From NCBI GenBank assembly GCA_004151065.3, contig NWUY0300006592.1, positions 83,606-94,707 on the forward strand: a stretch of DNA of 11,102 bases. Reading direction: 5' to 3'. Of this stretch, positions 8,213 through 11,102 are shown piece by piece. The notes beneath the pieces were generated by a model. It worked only from the letters and a program-made list of their open reading frames with translations, ran no database searches and had not been told where the DNA came from. Each line of letters begins with the position of its first letter. Position 1 is the first letter of the stretch. Both the position numbers and the translations under genes were made by a program. The DNA is from Larix sibirica (lineage: Eukaryota; Streptophyta; Pinopsida; Pinales; Pinaceae).

Positions 8213-8783
8213 ATTTTGCAATTTATCATATGTCAAATTAGGGTGACCAGAGTGTTTGAGAAAAGAATTATGGACGATGAAGGATTATCAACTCCCATTT
8301 AATAAAAAGAGACAAACATAAATATACAAGCATTGCATATGTGTTCTAATTATAAGAAAGAAACAATTTGTAAATATTTATCCAGGTCCACAGGAATGAA
8401 AAGGATTCTCAAAACATAACTAGTTTCCATCCTATTTAGGGAGGGATCAAGAACCATGCAACAAAATCTTTCTTAATTTTGTATTACTTTGTTGATAGGG
8501 TAAAGTTGTAGTGTTTTAATATCAAAATCAAATCAGTGTTTTTGTATATATAAATGAAATAATGAATTCACAATTTTATCTAAAAAGGGAGAGATAAATT
8601 ACATTAGTGTCATTCAAAGAGGATTATGAATAGGTGATGGATTGGGATGAATCTGACATATTAAAAGTTATTACACATATATCTTAGAAATTCATAGTAA
8701 TAGAATATGATTAAACTATAATATTATGATCTAAAATGGATTAATATATAATTTTCCATCTATTTTGGTGTTTTGTAGGTGGA

Positions 8784-8807
8784 NNATATATATATATATA
8801 TATATAA
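8784..8807. other. Assembly gap (NN) and second TA microsatellite
   Basis: Two undetermined bases (8784-8785) are followed by a run of about 10 TA units, then AATGAAAAAATC where copy 2 begins. This is the only ambiguity in the window, and it lies exactly at the junction of the two 3-kb copies. The true sequence and length at this join are therefore not known. Confidence 0.95.
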
Positions 8808-10680
8808 TGAAAAAATCATACTTTATTTTCAAAAGAGATACAAAGCATAATCTTCAAAGTGTTGTACTAAGTTCATCAACTTAAGAGACCAAAAAAGAAC
8901 TTGAATCTAACTGATCACGGTTATCTAAGAATCACACAAGTAAATAATCCTCACCCATAGTCATATAATACATGTATGAATATAACACTAACATATTCCA
9001 ATCATCCAATGTAATTATGAACTCACAAAGAGCATCACCTAATAAGACAAGCTTGCACAACATTACATAAAAACAATAACCATAGATTTTGCCTTGTTTC
9101 GTATGAGATCTTATCTAAGTGCTTTTCCAACCAAAGAAAACCTATAGCCTATTCCAAAGCTTGTTTCAATAAAGAATCAACAAAAATGTATAAGTCCAAA
9201 TGTAAAAATATTGTGAAAAAACATGTGAAATTCATTTTTAAAAAAATTACTAAAATCATGCCCTTGACGAGCTTTGGCTTACAAGCCCGCCTAAGGCTCC
9301 GGTTCACATTATCAAGGCATATCTAGACATCATTTAGAGTGATAGGTTTGACTTCACCTATGGTGTTCACTCGTTCTAAGTTCTTAGAGAACATAATATC
9401 TAGACACTAGACCAAATAAGTGTCGCAAAGGGAGGGGTTCAATGGGGAAGATATTCGTTCAATTGGGGGGGGAGATGAAACAATATCTTGGGGTGGTTGA
9501 GGTGGGCTATGATTATTACAACCATTGGTTGCAGAGAAATCAACTGCAAGGCCATCTACAACTACTTCTGGAAGGATTTAACTCCATTCTCCCACTACTA
9601 AACTTCCAAGATATGATTTACAGTCTCAAGTGCACATTGGTCCCTAACAAGATTTTCTCCTTGGGTTTTCCATTCAAGAGCTTCTCTCCACCTATTTGAA
9701 CTGATGGTCAACTTCATACAACTACACTAAGCTTCTATTATTTCCAATGAACAACGTTTCATTCCCTTCTCCACCTCCTTAATCTCACATAAGATGAAAC
9801 ATTCACTCTTGCAATGACAATGCAACATTGTTCCATTGTTCTATCTAAGGACTAGGTAAATCCAACCACAATTCTAGTGCCCATAGATGTTACAAGCCTA
9901 ATATCCTTACTTGGTGGTGAAGCTCCTATTTGAATTGGAGGCAAACGACTCAATCCAAACCGCATCTTATTTCCCAATAAACCCATATGCACAACATAAC
10001 TCCTCCATCATATATAACTTAAGCGCACACACAGAGGATCAAGGAATGAGATGAGGAGGGTGACAAGCATGCATTAACCTATTGTATATTTGTTGCTACA
10101 TGATGGGTGAAGTGTTAATGGTTGGAATATAGTCCCTCATGCACTTACACTTCATTGTGGGGTAAGGAAATGATTTCCATTGCCCCCTAATTGACTTATA
10201 TGGCTCCTCTTACAAACAAGCTCCTATGTTATCCTACTTGCTAGTATCCACATTTGTTTTACAATATGTGGAAAATTCAATTAACTCAAAATATTGGATA
10301 AAAAATATAATTATTTGAGTAAATTTGGAAATTTTGATGTTTTGGAGAGGGATTTTGTGATACAAGGATCATAAAATTGTTGTTGAATATCCAAAAAACA
10401 ATGCTAGTGCTTCCACTAACCTCTTTATCAGTTTAGAACAACTATCCCCTTGGAAAATGCTAATGCTTCTACTTCATTATTTTTATGATTTCTAACCCAT
10501 CAAAACTCCATTTCATTTTTTCCTTTTAAGGTCAAATATAACATCTCCCAAAACACTTTACACATGTCAACCCTAAGATAAACTTGAACTATAATTAGAT
10601 GAATGAAATGGCATAAGAAGAGATCTGAAAATGTTATATTTTATTTAAACCTAGACAAGGTTCATGGAACTACTACATTT

Positions 10681-10774
10681 GACAGTTTTTGAGTCCCAAC
10701 ACTAAAACAATTCAAAATCAAATTCCTGATAGTGTTTGAGTCCTGACACTAAAACAATTCAAAATCAAATTCCT
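10681..10774. repeat. 47-bp tandem repeat in copy 2
   Basis: This is the exact counterpart of 7659-7752, shifted by 3022 bases. Both units and their few internal differences are preserved, showing that the short duplication predates the 3-kb one. Confidence 0.92.
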
Positions 10775-11040
10775 CAATTTTGTGCACTTTTTGCCATTTC
10801 ATATTCAATTTAGGTGGCAATTAAGGACAACGTTTCATTTTTTTTTAAGTTTCAGCCCAATTTGTTTTAAACCAACATTAACTTCTAAGACTTTATTAAC
10901 ATCCAACTATCAACATTGCATTTAGAATTAGGTCCTACAACATATGTGGAAAAAACATTAAAATAATATCAACCTTATAATGATAACAGAGTCAACATTA
11001 GCATGAACATTAAGGTCAAGTTAAGGATGACTTGTCATTG

Positions 11041-11060
11041 ATAAATAAATAAATAAATAA
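11041..11060. repeat. AAAT microsatellite in copy 2
   Basis: Counterpart of 8019-8038 with the same number of units. Confidence 0.9.
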
Positions 11061-11102
11061 AATTATAAATTAGGGACATAATATACATTCAATAATGTAT
11101 TT

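Larger units (their letters stand above)
5787..8783. repeat. 3022-bp tandem unit, copy 1
   Basis: This copy recurs at a constant distance of 3022 bases from 5787 to at least 8080, where its partner reaches the window end. No indel shift occurs, and the one substitution I noticed is C at 6308 versus T at 9330. I find no recognisable protein domain, RNA gene or transposon terminus in it. Contents are an open frame of 85 codons (6420-6677) with no recognised domain, a G8 run (6443-6450), a GC-richer patch near 6240-6290 that can fold, a 47-bp tandem repeat, an AAAT microsatellite and an 83-bp tandem repeat. Positions 8220-8783 are AT-rich and hold nothing further that I can support. Confidence 0.88.
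8809..11102. repeat. 3022-bp tandem unit, copy 2 (cut by window end)
   Basis: It matches 5787-8080 base for base in constant register, with one noticed change (T at 9330 for C at 6308). The counterparts are an open frame at 9442-9699, a stem-loop at 9269-9299, a 47-bp tandem repeat at 10681-10774 and an AAAT tract at 11041-11060. The window ends before the unit is complete, so its right border and any third copy cannot be seen. Identity this high means either very recent duplication or duplicated assembly of a single locus. Confidence 0.93.

Noticed and set aside
8784-8785. NN as a biological feature
   Set aside because: Undetermined bases are an assembly or sequencing mark and not sequence content.
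5787-11102. The two 3-kb copies as LTRs of a young retrotransposon
   Set aside because: At most about 700 bases would remain between them, with no primer site, polypurine tract or coding content, and similarity begins in a TA microsatellite rather than at TG. A tandem duplication or assembly artefact fits better.

Overview
The window looks like intergenic, repeat-dominated nuclear DNA of a land plant. It is AT-rich and poor in CpG, holds a decayed LTR retroelement with a plant-type initiator-Met tRNA primer binding site, and has no intact gene. A large, slowly purged genome such as a gymnosperm's would fit, but that is a guess from style and not from a diagnostic sequence. No bacterial, organellar, rRNA or tRNA gene is visible.

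Left part (about 147-4705): one old LTR retroelement in + orientation. Two direct repeats of about 1.6 kb (about 147/157-1756 and about 3078-4705), roughly three-quarters identical by eye, flank a short interior of about 1.3 kb. The interior starts with a tRNA-iMet-like primer binding site (1783-1804). It carries one broken gag-like reading frame (1852-2960) and ends with a short purine-rich stretch before the 3' LTR. The broken frame has a G-patch domain, split by a frameshift, followed by a worn CCHC zinc-knuckle relic. Protease, integrase, reverse transcriptase and RNase H are not seen, and the interior is too short for them. The element is therefore best read as a non-autonomous gag-only derivative (TR-GAG/LARD-like), long dead.

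Middle (4706-5764): unique AT-rich sequence with a coding-like fragment at 5046-5518. Its two open frames could be joined by a GT-AG intron, and that putative intron contains a 61/60-bp tandem duplication.

Right part (5765-11102): a TA microsatellite, then a unit of 3022 bp that starts again after a 2-base assembly gap (NN, 8784-8785) inside a second TA microsatellite. The second copy runs to the window end. The copies stay in constant register over 2294 bp and I noticed only one substitution, so this is a very recent tandem duplication or an assembly artefact. The unit contains no recognisable gene, only local tandem repeats, an AAAT microsatellite and a small possible stem-loop.

Nothing here works as a gene system. 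The most interesting content is the G-patch plus zinc-knuckle protein relic inside the LTR element.
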